From Mucilaginibacter paludis DSM 18603 (GTDB lineage Bacteria > Bacteroidota > Bacteroidia > Sphingobacteriales > Sphingobacteriaceae), in assembly GCF_000166195.2 (NCBI RefSeq), contig NZ_CM001403.1:1240001-1304000 (forward strand): DNA of 64,000 bases. Direction: 5' to 3'. Shown here in pieces: positions 9,240 to 19,172 of the stretch. Each line of letters begins with the position of its first letter. Position 1 is the first letter of the stretch. The position numbers and the translations under genes are program-made. The notes under the pieces are model-generated. The model searched no databases. It saw only the letters and a program-made list of their open reading frames with translations, and was not told where the DNA came from.

Positions 9240-10175
9240 ATGGTAAATTTATTCAATTTACAAATAAAAATAAAGGGGGCCGTTATGGTTCCCCTTTTTA
9301 TATTGCTGTGGCTGGCACACTTATCCGGTTACGCGCAAACTGAAAAAAGTACCGATTATGTTGATTATGACGAGCTAACCGGCAATGTACTGAAACAGCT
9401 TAAGGCAGCCCAGACTAAGGTGCCATTTACCGGGTCGGCAGGGCTGCGGGAACAGGCGCTTAAGTTGCCACCAGATTCAAAAGCCCGGGTATCCTTATTA
9501 GCTGCACCAGGCAAGAAGGAAATACCGGCTACCCAAATTGTGAACGATCGCAAAGATGGTGTTTTAATGGTATACAAATATTTCACCGCTACCGCAAAAG
9601 AACCAGAAAAGATACAGCTGTACGCAACTGCCACCGCGTTAACCGAAGACGGGGTATGCGTATCAAACTGGCATGTTTTTATGGGTATGGTACAACCCGA
9701 AGTTACGCTTGCCGCTAACGATAGCCTTACCTTTGTGGTTACCTTAAAAGGCGATATTTATCCGATTGAACGGATTTTAGCATTTAGCAAAGCTGCGGAT
9801 GCCGCTATCTTCAAGATCAATACCGGCGCGCGCCGCCTTAGCCCCATACCCTTGGGAACAGACCTTGCCGTTGGCGAAACCGTACATACCCTTACCAATC
9901 CGGAACAATATATATATTATTACAGCAAAGGCGTGGTAGCACGTAAAACGGCCGATCATAAAATTGGCCCGATGGGCAACCGGATGGAGATCACGGCCGA
10001 TTATGCAAAGGGCTCGAGCGGCGGCCCTATTTTAGATAATAAGGGTAACATGGCGGGTATGGTATCTACCACTTACTCTATCTACGCTCATGATCAGCCT
10101 CAGATTAATTTACAAATGGTAGTCAAAAAAACTATTCCAGCACAGTCCATCCGAAGTTTAATCCAGGTTCAATAG
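9240..10175 (+). CDS. Exported trypsin-like serine protease (S1/Do-like, no PDZ)
   Basis: This 311-residue protein has a signal peptide (hydrophobic stretch ending near GYAQ). The visible catalytic triad is His145 in SNWHV, Asp187 in ADAAIFK and Ser260 in the GSSGGP motif. The order and spacing fit a chymotrypsin-fold protease of the Do/DegP-like trypsin_2 type, but no PDZ domain follows. The start could be ATG 9240 or ATG 9285; the latter gives a more ordinary signal peptide. It begins six bases after the second long thioredoxin. Its presence beside an S41 protease suggests that the operon handles peptides or proteins in the envelope (inference). Confidence 0.87.
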   Translation: MVNLFNLQIKIKGAVMVPLFILLWLAHLSGYAQTEKSTDYVDYDELTGNVLKQLKAAQTKVPFTGSAGLREQALKLPPDSKARVSLLAAPGKKEIPATQIVNDRKDGVLMVYKYFTATAKEPEKIQLYATATALTEDGVCVSNWHVFMGMVQPEVTLAANDSLTFVVTLKGDIYPIERILAFSKAADAAIFKINTGARRLSPIPLGTDLAVGETVHTLTNPEQYIYYYSKGVVARKTADHKIGPMGNRMEITADYAKGSSGGPILDNKGNMAGMVSTTYSIYAHDQPQINLQMVVKKTIPAQSIRSLIQVQ

Positions 10176-10330
10176 CGTCAATCTATTCAATAAAACCCAT
10201 CACAAAACCTAAACCGCATGTTGCACTCATCACAGTTTAATTATAACGCAATCAGTACCGGGGATTATACTGAAATGACTATCCCTATTTTTAAGCGTTC
10301 CGGGATGCTTTATTTAAAACATTTAACGAT

Positions 10331-11413
10331 ATGAAACTTTTTTCAATTCTCGCATTTACCGCATTAACTTGCTTTACCGGAACTCTGTTTGGCCAGTTAC
10401 GGCTAAGCGGAGATATTAAAAAACTGGAAAGTACCAGCCAGGTAATTATCCAATACTATGAAGGCAACACAGCCAAATCAGTCACCGTAAAAATTATCGG
10501 TGGAAAATTCACCTGGCAGGCCCCGGTAACTGAAGCGCAAAAAATAACGATGATTTTTCCGGGCCGGGCAACCTATATTTTTATAGAACCTGGAGTTATG
10601 ACAATGACCGGAAGCAGAGATTCCGTAGAGGCGATTAAAGTAACCGGTTCTAAAACAAATGATGAGGCTGTAGCCTATGCCGGGATGATGAAAAGGATAA
10701 AAGATGAGGAGAAGCTTCTTTCTGCCCAATATCATACCTTAAGTGGCGATAAGGAAGTGGAGCTGGAAACCAAGCTTGTTGATATTGCTAAGCAAAAAAA
10801 CTCACTGGCCACTAACTACATTGCCGCCCACCGGGAAAGCGCCTTCAGCTTAAATATGGTAACTGAGGCTTCCAGATTGGGTACTTATGAAGATGTGGCG
10901 AAGATGTACAACCTGTTAAGCCCCCGGATAAAATCAAGTTCGGAAGGCAAACGCGTTGCTGAGCGGCTGGCTATCCTGAAGCGCAGCGCCATAGGTGAAA
11001 AGATGATGAACTTTACCCAAAAAGATACCAGCGGCAACCCGGTTAATTTTTCGGCTTTTAAGGGTAAATATGTGCTGGTGGATTTTTGGGCAAGCTGGTG
11101 CTATCCCTGCCGCGAGGAGATTCCAAACGTGATACACGCCTACAATACCTATAAAGACCATAACTTTACGGTTGTAAGCATCTCGCTTGACGAAAATGAT
11201 AAAAGGTGGTTAAATGCAATAGCTGCCCATAAAATGCCCTGGACACAATTATCTAATTTAAAAGGATGGGATGATGAACTACCGGTTTATTATGGAATAA
11301 AGGGCATCCCATACACCCTACTTGTCGATCCTCAGGGAAACATCATCGCCAAAGATTTAAGGGGGGTAACGTTAACTAATAAACTAAAGGAATTGTTTGG
11401 CCAAGCCAACTAA
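10331..11413 (+). CDS. TlpA-like thiol-disulfide oxidoreductase with DUF4369-like domain (CYPC)
   Basis: This is the fourth thioredoxin-fold protein of the operon, 360 residues. It has a signal peptide ending near LFGQ, a DUF4369-like beta domain (about 22-115), a helical linker, and a C-terminal thioredoxin domain with WASWCYPC (Cys257, Cys260) and cis-Pro in GIPYTLLVD. The Tyr-Pro dipeptide differs from the Gly-Pro and Ala-Pro of its neighbours; in this fold that dipeptide tunes redox potential, so a different redox role is possible (inference). It is separated by 155 bases from the protease gene and followed 22 bases later by a strong terminator. Confidence 0.9.
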   Translation: MKLFSILAFTALTCFTGTLFGQLRLSGDIKKLESTSQVIIQYYEGNTAKSVTVKIIGGKFTWQAPVTEAQKITMIFPGRATYIFIEPGVMTMTGSRDSVEAIKVTGSKTNDEAVAYAGMMKRIKDEEKLLSAQYHTLSGDKEVELETKLVDIAKQKNSLATNYIAAHRESAFSLNMVTEASRLGTYEDVAKMYNLLSPRIKSSSEGKRVAERLAILKRSAIGEKMMNFTQKDTSGNPVNFSAFKGKYVLVDFWASWCYPCREEIPNVIHAYNTYKDHNFTVVSISLDENDKRWLNAIAAHKMPWTQLSNLKGWDDELPVYYGIKGIPYTLLVDPQGNIIAKDLRGVTLTNKLKELFGQAN

Positions 11414-11435
11414 GCCACAGCCCAGCAATATTTAC

Positions 11436-11478
11436 AACCGGCCAAGCAAGTAACCTCACTTGCTTGGCCGGTTTATTT
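11436..11478 (+). terminator. Rho-independent terminator of the SusCD/protease/thioredoxin operon
   Basis: A perfect 16-bp inverted repeat (11436-11451 with 11458-11473; core CCGGCCAAGCAAG) has a six-base loop and is followed by TTTATTTAA. It lies directly after the last thioredoxin gene, which defines the 3' end of the operon. Confidence 0.9.
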
Positions 11479-11508
11479 AAATGATACTTTTATCCAAAAA
11501 TCGCTCGT

Positions 11509-11988
11509 ATGCCTGCCAACGTACCATTTGTCCGCACACAAGGTAAATTTGTTTTAATGATACCTAAACTATTACTCATAGCCCTGTTGTTCACGCTATT
11601 TTACCAGATTAGCCCCGACTTAGGTGTTTTATATGGAAGTATAACTTACCTTTTAATTATTTATCTGGTACGTTATTTCATCCCATTGAGCATGCGTAAG
11701 GGCGTCAGCTTAATAAAACACAATAAGTTTGATGAGGCTATCCCCTATTTTAGACGGAGCGTGCAGTTTTTCACTCAGTATGCCTGGTTAGATCAATACC
11801 GAAGCATTACTATCTTGAGTTCATCAAGATACACTTATAAAGAAATGTCGATGTGCAATGAAGCATTCTCGCTTTCGCAGATCAACCGCGGGGCCGAAGC
11901 TAAACAAATTTACGAAGAGGTATTGGCTCAATATCCCCAGAATAACATTGCGGCAACAGCGTTAAGAATGATGGAATCTGATAGCTAA
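11509..11988 (+). CDS. Small membrane protein with TPR-like helices
   Basis: The family is not recognised. Two hydrophobic segments lie near the N-terminus (about residues 18-35 and 38-58), followed by a soluble part with TPR-like helix pairs (HNKFDEAIPYFRRSV, then NRGAEAKQIYEEVLAQYP). The first ATG is at 11509, but ATG 11557 (MIPKLL) gives a tidier N-terminus. It lies beyond the operon terminator and is convergent with the barrel gene downstream. It resembles in layout the other TM-plus-TPR protein at 56707-57237. Function unknown. Confidence 0.65.
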   Translation: MPANVPFVRTQGKFVLMIPKLLLIALLFTLFYQISPDLGVLYGSITYLLIIYLVRYFIPLSMRKGVSLIKHNKFDEAIPYFRRSVQFFTQYAWLDQYRSITILSSSRYTYKEMSMCNEAFSLSQINRGAEAKQIYEEVLAQYPQNNIAATALRMMESDS

Positions 11989-12028
11989 TGTGCTTCTCTC
12001 CTATCGCTACTCCTGTATAAAAATCATA

Positions 12029-14698
12029 CTAAGCCGACTTGTTTCTTCTGCCTCCAAAATGATTTAGGTTATAATTTAAGGAAACCTGTATCATACGGCT
12101 GATAATTTTGGTTCGGTTCTGGGAGATTGAATTATTATCGATAACCGAACTGAAAGCCGAGCCCTGGTTCAATAGATCGTTTGCGTGAACTGAAAATGTA
12201 AGTTTATTGCTTTTCAGGAACATCGTTTTCAATCCGGCGCTGATGAGCAAAGGATTGATTGCCGTTAAGCTATACCCATAATTAAAGCTTTTAGATGCGG
12301 AAGCATTGACCCTGAACTTTTTTCCGATCATCCAGCTACAGCCACCGTTTGCAGCTAAAATTTGAACATTGCTGATATTTTGGTTCATCATAGCATAGGT
12401 GTTTGAACTAAAGCTGTAAGAAACACCTGCATTTACTGAAAATGTTTTTTTATTCAGGGTACAATTTAAGTTACTGGATATATTGATCCCGGTACTTGCA
12501 TTCAATACTGTGTCTGTATAAAATACATTACGGCCGTAACCCATATTGCCGGCTAAAGAAAGGGATAGTTGATTACTTAACAATCGTTTATTTACCGAAT
12601 AATTGGCCCCAATATTATAGTTACCATTTACGTTTTCGTAGGTAGTTTGCTGCTTCAAACTGTTAAGGGTATCCTTCAAAAAAATTGTTTTACTAACTGA
12701 GCTGTTGATGGTAACGGTACCTGATATACCTACCATAACCCCCAAGCCGGTTTTTGCCCCGAAATCATTATAGCTCAAACCTAATGAGTGGATTGTAGTG
12801 GCTTTCAGATTCGGATTACCAATAATAACATTCTGAACATTATTGGTGTTCTTCACCGGCTGTAGTTGATTAAAGTCGGGAGAATTGGTGTTGCCACCAT
12901 AATTAAAGGTTAAACTTCTATTTTGCTTAAGCTCATAGGTTGCGTTAGCTGTCGGCGAAAAGCTGCTCTGATAATTCCTGATATTTTCGTTAGTATTTGG
13001 ATACCGGCCAATAATGAGGTTAGGAGAAAAATTAAGCCCGAAACTGTAGTTCATTTTTTTTGTATTCCGGTTAAGGCTCAAATTTATACCCTGGCTAAAA
13101 GAGGTAGAGATAAAATGTTGGCTCAGCGAGTCTACCACGTGTATATTGCCTGAGGGATTGGCGGCTTGAGTAGTTTGCAAATTATCAGCATTGCTTACAG
13201 AAAAATTGTAGGATAAGGTTATTGAAGTTTGGCCCGTTGTATCAGTTGGCTTGGTGAGTGAATTGGAAAATTGTACATTGCCGCCTATGTGACCATTAAG
13301 ATTGCGACTATCAACCAGTCTGTTTAAAAGGGAATCTTTTTCCAGCAAACTGGTAGCGGCATTATAATATTTTATCAGGTCGTTAATGTTACTGTTTGAA
13401 TTACCCTGGCTTTGGTTAAAATTTAAACCCATGGATAAGGAACGCTGACTATTGTCGAAGCGCCTTGAATATTGGATATCACCGCTTATATTGGGGCTGT
13501 TGCTCCGCGAGCCTGAATTAGAAGAGAGGTCCTGGAGAATAAATCCCGTTTTATTGGAGGTAGACAGTGCCGTATTCCGGTTATTGTTCAGCGATGCGGC
13601 CAAAGAGACAGAAAGATAATTATGTTTAGTTACAGCGTTCAGGCCCAGGTTAACAGAGCCATTTAACCCTGATGAGTTATTGGCGCTTGTTTGCAGGTCA
13701 TAAAGAGTTCCCTGCGGGTTAAAGGATTCGACGTATTCGCTGCCAGAAGACTGGTTCGAGCGGCCAGCAAGGTTATAACCCGCATTAAATTTAACGCTTT
13801 TTGAAAAATCTGTACGGATATTTCCGTTCAATCCTTTATTGTCCGATGTTGTGAGGTCATTATGCGTAAAACCATAATTGGCACCTAAACCAATCTGTTT
13901 TGCTGGTTTCCAAATATTGGCGGTGCCACCCATACTGTTCGAATTAAGGGTGGATGAGGCGGCATTTATCGCGCCAAATATGCCCTTGTCCATCCCCTGC
14001 TTGGTTACCAGGTTTAACATTTTTTGAGGAGGGCCAATCTTAACACCCGTAAAATTGGCTTGGTCGCCATAGTCATCAATCACCTGGATCTTCGCTATAA
14101 TATCCGCAGGTAACTGCCGGATATAGTCTTCTACATTTCCGGTAAAAAAATCTTTGCCATTCACCCTCAGCTTCGTCATTTTCTTACCCATAGCCGTAAC
14201 CGCGCCATGGGCATCTATTTCAACCCCCTGAAGCTGTTTAAGCAAATCCTCCACCATATCGTTCTGTCTTACAGTGTATGCGGCGGCGTTATATTCAATG
14301 GTGTCTTTTTTTATTTTGATAGGGTCAACCTTATCTTTAATATCCACATCCTTTAAATGGATAGTTTCAACTTTTAGCATGATGGGGGCCAGAACCAAGG
14401 TTTTTTTACCGGTTTCTATTTCATAAAAAGAAGTGAAAGCTTTGTAACCCAACGCGGCTACCTCAAGGTAAAACTTGTTTGCGTTCACTTTGGATAACGT
14501 GAAGTTACCACCGGAATCCGAAGTTGATTTGAGGGTATCTTTTTCAGTCACTAACTTAACGGTCACCCCTGCTATTGGATTTTTTAAACTATCGATCAGG
14601 CTGCCAGATACCTTGAACTGAGATTGAGCGCTGGCCCCGAAGCCAAAACTTATCCATACGATAAATAATAAAAAGCTTAACCTACTGTAATTGCTCAT
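12029..14698 (-). CDS. TonB-type outer-membrane beta-barrel protein with CarboxypepD_reg domain
   Basis: The protein has 889 residues and a signal peptide ending near GASAQ. It then shows a CarboxypepD_reg-like beta sandwich (about 28-105), a plug-like region (about 140-235, with QNDMVEDLLKQLQGVEID and a KMTKLRVNGKDFF segment) and a long Asn/Ser-rich barrel. This is the 'outer membrane beta-barrel family' layout of Bacteroidota, related to TonB receptors but without SusC signatures or a SusD partner. A similar protein is encoded at 35890-38412. It is a single gene on the minus strand, convergent with the small TPR gene. Substrate unknown. Confidence 0.85.
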   Translation of the reverse strand: MSNYSRLSFLLFIVWISFGFGASAQSQFKVSGSLIDSLKNPIAGVTVKLVTEKDTLKSTSDSGGNFTLSKVNANKFYLEVAALGYKAFTSFYEIETGKKTLVLAPIMLKVETIHLKDVDIKDKVDPIKIKKDTIEYNAAAYTVRQNDMVEDLLKQLQGVEIDAHGAVTAMGKKMTKLRVNGKDFFTGNVEDYIRQLPADIIAKIQVIDDYGDQANFTGVKIGPPQKMLNLVTKQGMDKGIFGAINAASSTLNSNSMGGTANIWKPAKQIGLGANYGFTHNDLTTSDNKGLNGNIRTDFSKSVKFNAGYNLAGRSNQSSGSEYVESFNPQGTLYDLQTSANNSSGLNGSVNLGLNAVTKHNYLSVSLAASLNNNRNTALSTSNKTGFILQDLSSNSGSRSNSPNISGDIQYSRRFDNSQRSLSMGLNFNQSQGNSNSNINDLIKYYNAATSLLEKDSLLNRLVDSRNLNGHIGGNVQFSNSLTKPTDTTGQTSITLSYNFSVSNADNLQTTQAANPSGNIHVVDSLSQHFISTSFSQGINLSLNRNTKKMNYSFGLNFSPNLIIGRYPNTNENIRNYQSSFSPTANATYELKQNRSLTFNYGGNTNSPDFNQLQPVKNTNNVQNVIIGNPNLKATTIHSLGLSYNDFGAKTGLGVMVGISGTVTINSSVSKTIFLKDTLNSLKQQTTYENVNGNYNIGANYSVNKRLLSNQLSLSLAGNMGYGRNVFYTDTVLNASTGINISSNLNCTLNKKTFSVNAGVSYSFSSNTYAMMNQNISNVQILAANGGCSWMIGKKFRVNASASKSFNYGYSLTAINPLLISAGLKTMFLKSNKLTFSVHANDLLNQGSAFSSVIDNNSISQNRTKIISRMIQVSLNYNLNHFGGRRNKSA

Positions 14699-15140
14699 GC
14701 GTTGCCGTCATCATAAAATATCCAATAACCGGTTGCCGTGCATACGCATTTCCATTCTGTATTAAGTTAAATAGCTGCCTAAACATCGTAATCAGTGAAA
14801 ACAGGACGATGCTTTTGCTGGCCAAAGTATTTTTCTTCAAGATTGATGTTATATTAATAAAATGCCATGATCAAGCAAATATCACTGAAATTACCTTTAA
14901 ATTATATTGACAAACATCAATATGAAAAGGTATTTTTTGGCACATACAAACAAGTATGTAAAAACCGGCGCAGCACCTATTCATTTTTCAAATTTTGTGA
15001 GCTTTAAAATTGGTTAGGGAAAGAAAGTTATAATTAAAGCCCGGCAGAAGCTCTATGTTTTTGCAGGACAAGAAACAGGAGACAAGGCGATATTGCTAAA
15101 CGCGCAGCACAATAATTATTAAAAAGGGATCCCCCCCAAA
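14699..15140. other. Gene-free stretch between two minus-strand genes
   Basis: This stretch holds AT-rich sequence upstream of the barrel gene (promoter region by position). No open frame with recognisable protein, no tRNA and no long repeat is visible. Confidence 0.5.
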
Positions 15141-15185
15141 CAAAAAATCCCATACTGTAACTGAGATTCAGCACAATATGGGATT
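15141..15185 (-). terminator. Rho-independent terminator of the ECF/FecR/SusCD/metalloprotease operon
   Basis: On the minus strand a 13-bp stem (15185-15173 with 15158-15146; core AATCCCATA with one G-T pair) is followed by TTTTTTGTTT. It lies about 40 bases after the metalloprotease stop codon. Confidence 0.85.
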
Positions 15186-15225
15186 GACCGGGGAATCTGG
15201 CATTAGCCCCTGCCCTGATGAAGTA

Positions 15226-17772
15226 TTATTTGGCAGTTAAGCCGTTTCTTTCGGCCGCCAGTTTAGACGTTATCACATCCACCATATCCTGAAGATGCAA
15301 CCTGGTCACGTTGTTGATGCCCGGTTTTTTCGCCGCCCTGCCAAGCAACACCTGCAAGGCTTTAACATCTTGTTTCAAAATAAAGCTCAGGTCGGTAGCG
15401 GAAAAGTGGTAAAGATTATGTGCCGGATTAAAATCCATATCGGTTTTATTGAAGGTTTGTTCCAGCAAGCGGTACAGGTATAATTTCTGCACCGTTCTAC
15501 GGTAAACATCCACATTTTTACCGGCGTATACCTCTTTAAAAATACTGTGCTCCATATCGTACAACATATCTTTAACGGTATAGGTTCTGGTTTTGGAGCC
15601 TAATTGCTCATCTAACATCCACGTAAAACGTTCCCTGTGCAATATATAGGCCAATTTTTCCTGCTGAATTTCGCTGAGCTCACGGTTAAAGTTCACATTC
15701 AGCTTGTTAACAACAGGCGTGTAGTTTAGCCAAAGCGGCGTTTCAAACACCTGCTCGTCCAGGTATTTCATAGCTGCCTTTTGTTTTTCGTATGGCACAA
15801 CCGCATAAATTGCCCCCGACTCACCATTTACCCTTGGTGTGTGGTAGGTGCCGCCGAGGTTTTTCATCACATGCCCGTTATAGCGTTCCCACTGATCCCA
15901 TACTTCCGAGTAAATTTTAAACAGTTTTTCCTGCGATTCTCCCGGCTGACTCACCCAACTATCTAACTTAGGTATGATCCGTTTTAAATTCTTGATGCCA
16001 TAAACACTGGCCTTCATGGCGTCATCACCCATATCCTCACTTTGCGACCTCGGATCGGCCCGCTCTCCTTCAAAGCCAAACAATAGGCGATGGTTAGCTT
16101 TGAGCGAATCGGTAACCATCTTGGTTAAAAAGTTCTTTTCTTCTTCGGCGGTATTAAACTCTGGCCTCCAGGTATAGCCCCATTTGATGGCCCATTTATC
16201 ATAGTCGCCGATACGCGGGAACATTCCTTTGTCGCCGATATGATCTTCAGGTTGTGCTACATAATTAAAACGCGCGTAATCCATTATGGATGGTGTATGG
16301 CCGTGTGCTTCCACCCAGGCCTTGTCCCTTAACTTCTCAACCGGTACGGTAGAGCTCGACCCAAAGTTGTGCATCAGGCCCAGGGTATGGCCCACCTCGT
16401 GCGAAGACACAAAGCGGATCAGTTGGCCCATTAACTCATCATCAAAAACCTGTTTCCCTGCGCGTGGGTCAACAGCACCGGCTTGTATGCGGTACCAGCG
16501 TTGTAACAGATCCATTACGTTGTGATACCAAAAAATATGGCTTTCAATAATTTCTCCACTTCGCGGATCGGCCACGCTCGGGCCCATCGCGTTAGCAACA
16601 ACCGATGGTCTGTAAATGATAGCGTTATGGTTAGCATCATCAATACTCCAGGTACTATCCTGCTGTTTGGTAGGAGCTTCTTTGGCAATAATGGCATTTT
16701 TAAAACCAGCTGCTTCAAATGCCTTTTGCCAATCATTTACGCCCTGGATTAAGTAAGGCACCCATTTTTTAGGCGTTACCGGGTCAATGTAAAAAACAAT
16801 TTGTTTGGCAGGCTCAACAAGTTCGCCACGCTTGTATTTTTCAACATCCTCAGGCTTTGGCTGTAAATCCCAGCGCTTAACGTAGGCCACATTTTTTACG
16901 CCTTGCGGGTCGGTATCATAATCCCGGAACGAAGTTGAAAAATAACCTACCCGTTCGTCAAGTGCCCTGGCCTTCATGGGTCTAACAGGCAGCAATACCA
17001 TAGATGAGTTGATCTCAAGGGTATAACTGGTATTGGTTGGGTTTAAGCCTGCCCCATAAGTTTTAACGGCTTTAATTTCCACATTTTTTGGAAAAGCATG
17101 AACGTAATCGATATAGCTTTTGTCGGCCTGCTGGCCAGATACACCAGCCTTGGTTTTAAAGTATGCCTTCTGAAAGTAAAGCACCTCGTTATCGGCATTT
17201 AAAAAGTCGGTCACGTCGATAACTCTTGCGGATGAGTCCTTCTTTAAGGCCAGTACCGGGAAGGTAGCCATAATGGCGCCCACATTATTTTTTTGCACGC
17301 CTGCAAACATGGTTTGGGTACTGTCTTTTGAGTACTCTGAATACGACATTCTCCGGATCATCATCTTATTATCAGGCGCCATTTCAAACCTGTAAACAGA
17401 CTCGCCGATCTCGTCGCCGGCGTAGCCCGACGTACCACTGCGCATATCTGCCGATGCTTTGGCTATGCGGCTTACAATCAGTATTTCGCGGTTCAGCAAG
17501 TTGTTGGGTATCTCAAAATAATATTTGGTATCCCTTTTATGAACGGTAAAAAAGCCGGCCTGGCTCCTGGTATCCTTGGTAATTATCTCGCCATAAGGCT
17601 TTAAAGCATGGGCCTTACGCAAGCTGTCGGCCGTTTTTTTTGCCGGATCGATAACTGCCATGGGATGCTGCTGGCTTTTTGCAGGCTTTTTATGAAATAA
17701 AGCGCAACCCGATGCTAAGGTAGCTAAGCCGACCGCAGTGCATAACAGCAGCCTTTGTTGTGTTAAAATCAT
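15226..17772 (-). CDS. Exported zinc-dependent metalloprotease (metzincin-like, DUF5117/DUF4953 type)
   Basis: This 848-residue lipoprotein has a hydrophobic leader with the lipobox ASGC. The catalytic motif HEVGHTLGLMH gives zinc ligands His458, His462 and His468 with Glu459 as base; this is the extended HExxHxxGxxH of metzincins. The large N-terminal part (about 90-330) fits the DUF5117 region and the centre fits the DUF4953-type peptidase domain. It starts 14 bases after susD and is the last gene of the operon before the terminator. The combination of a SusCD pair with a secreted protease suggests protein or peptide use (inference). Confidence 0.88.
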   Translation of the reverse strand: MILTQQRLLLCTAVGLATLASGCALFHKKPAKSQQHPMAVIDPAKKTADSLRKAHALKPYGEIITKDTRSQAGFFTVHKRDTKYYFEIPNNLLNREILIVSRIAKASADMRSGTSGYAGDEIGESVYRFEMAPDNKMMIRRMSYSEYSKDSTQTMFAGVQKNNVGAIMATFPVLALKKDSSARVIDVTDFLNADNEVLYFQKAYFKTKAGVSGQQADKSYIDYVHAFPKNVEIKAVKTYGAGLNPTNTSYTLEINSSMVLLPVRPMKARALDERVGYFSTSFRDYDTDPQGVKNVAYVKRWDLQPKPEDVEKYKRGELVEPAKQIVFYIDPVTPKKWVPYLIQGVNDWQKAFEAAGFKNAIIAKEAPTKQQDSTWSIDDANHNAIIYRPSVVANAMGPSVADPRSGEIIESHIFWYHNVMDLLQRWYRIQAGAVDPRAGKQVFDDELMGQLIRFVSSHEVGHTLGLMHNFGSSSTVPVEKLRDKAWVEAHGHTPSIMDYARFNYVAQPEDHIGDKGMFPRIGDYDKWAIKWGYTWRPEFNTAEEEKNFLTKMVTDSLKANHRLLFGFEGERADPRSQSEDMGDDAMKASVYGIKNLKRIIPKLDSWVSQPGESQEKLFKIYSEVWDQWERYNGHVMKNLGGTYHTPRVNGESGAIYAVVPYEKQKAAMKYLDEQVFETPLWLNYTPVVNKLNVNFNRELSEIQQEKLAYILHRERFTWMLDEQLGSKTRTYTVKDMLYDMEHSIFKEVYAGKNVDVYRRTVQKLYLYRLLEQTFNKTDMDFNPAHNLYHFSATDLSFILKQDVKALQVLLGRAAKKPGINNVTRLHLQDMVDVITSKLAAERNGLTAK

Positions 17773-17786
17773 GTTTTATTATAGGT

Positions 17787-19154
17787 TTATCTGGGGTTTT
17801 GTGTTATTTCGGGATTTTGCGCGATATATTTATCAGCAATAGGAAACACATAGTGATTATCGCCTGGAGCTAAAGTATAGGTTACGCCTTTAAATAGATG
17901 GGTTACAGTGCCAATAAACCCATTATCCTTGGTTAAACGGCGCTGATCAAACCAGCGGTAACCCCGGCCCATAAATTCACGCTGGCGTTCATCTATCACT
18001 ACATGCAGTGCGGCATTGGGGTCGGCAGCGGTCAAGTCCGTATATTCGGCTGGCTTGAAACGCTTTTTGCGCAGGGTATTTACAGCAAGGAGCGCGTTTG
18101 CTGTATTGCCCGCACGGGCTTCGCATTCGGCTTTAATCAGCATCATTTCGGGCACGCCTGGACCGATGTAAACTCCGTCGGTAATTAAACGCTGCGTATA
18201 AAGTCCCCGGCCTATGGTAAAGCTGCTTCCTGTTATTTTACTACCATCTTGCGTAAAAATCACATAACGAAGATCTTTCGGATCATAAAGGCCAACGGCG
18301 GTTGGTTGCAACGGAATATTAGTAGGATTTTGGATAGTACGCTTAAAAAACATAACCTCGGGATTTGCCAGTTTAAGGGGCAGAGTGGTTGTTGTGGTTA
18401 CGTAGTTATTAAGATCCAACAAAGTGCTTTTAATGGTCAAAGCCTGGTTAGCATAGCTTTCGGCTTGGGTAAACTCGCGGGTATTTAAACAAACCCGTGC
18501 CAGCAATGCGTATACTGCCATTTTTGATGGATTAACGTTATACGTAGGGCTATCTGGCAAATAAGGCAATGCGGCCAATAAATCTGCCTTAACTTGGTCG
18601 TACACTTTTTGAACGCTGGCGCGGGTGAGATCAGCATACAGGTTGGGTTCAAGCAACAAGGGCACACCCGGATCGGTAGTTGAAGTAGCCGAATCGTACT
18701 GCTTGCCGTAAATATTTACCAGGGTAAAATAGGCATAAGCCCGGTGTACCAGTGCGGCTGCCTGTATTGCTTTTTTCTGATCGTCGGTGCCATCAGCGCT
18801 ACCCATTACACCAGTAACAACGGTATTGAATGTAAAAATTTGCTTGTAAAAAGAGGCCCAATCGGTATCTTCTTCTGTTGAACCGTAAATTTTATCGGCC
18901 CAGGTATAGGTGTTAATTGCCGCGCTGATGGTAAATTTGCCATACCAGCCGGCATCGTCAACGCCAAAATCGTCAGCCGCAAACAAAGGATAATAATATC
19001 CCGGCTCAATAGTAGACCCGGCATTGAGCAGTAGTTGATAATCGTTGGTTGATTTTAACGCCCTTACCTGGCTGGGCGGAATTTCAACATATTTACGGCA
19101 AGCCCCCATACTTAAAAGCAAAAGACTAAAAACCAATATCTTAATTTTATTCAT
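17787..19154 (-). CDS. SusD/RagB-family nutrient-binding lipoprotein
   Basis: The 455-residue protein starts with a lipoprotein signal and lipobox SMGAC, followed by RKY. It carries the SusD-type helical segments (ALVHRAYAYFTLVNIYG) and the conserved C-terminal segment DERQREFMGRGYRWFDQRR, and ends in 'PEITQNPR', which also ends the first SusD of the window in related form. It follows susC by 18 bases. It is the substrate-binding lid of the adjacent SusC transporter. Confidence 0.93.
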   Translation of the reverse strand: MNKIKILVFSLLLLSMGACRKYVEIPPSQVRALKSTNDYQLLLNAGSTIEPGYYYPLFAADDFGVDDAGWYGKFTISAAINTYTWADKIYGSTEEDTDWASFYKQIFTFNTVVTGVMGSADGTDDQKKAIQAAALVHRAYAYFTLVNIYGKQYDSATSTTDPGVPLLLEPNLYADLTRASVQKVYDQVKADLLAALPYLPDSPTYNVNPSKMAVYALLARVCLNTREFTQAESYANQALTIKSTLLDLNNYVTTTTTLPLKLANPEVMFFKRTIQNPTNIPLQPTAVGLYDPKDLRYVIFTQDGSKITGSSFTIGRGLYTQRLITDGVYIGPGVPEMMLIKAECEARAGNTANALLAVNTLRKKRFKPAEYTDLTAADPNAALHVVIDERQREFMGRGYRWFDQRRLTKDNGFIGTVTHLFKGVTYTLAPGDNHYVFPIADKYIAQNPEITQNPR

Positions 19155-19172
19155 GACGAGTACGAGTGTATG

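Noticed and set aside
15781..16752. Opposite-strand frames within the metalloprotease gene
   Set aside because: The minus-strand frame carries the full HExxH domain; the plus-strand frames are shadows without motifs.
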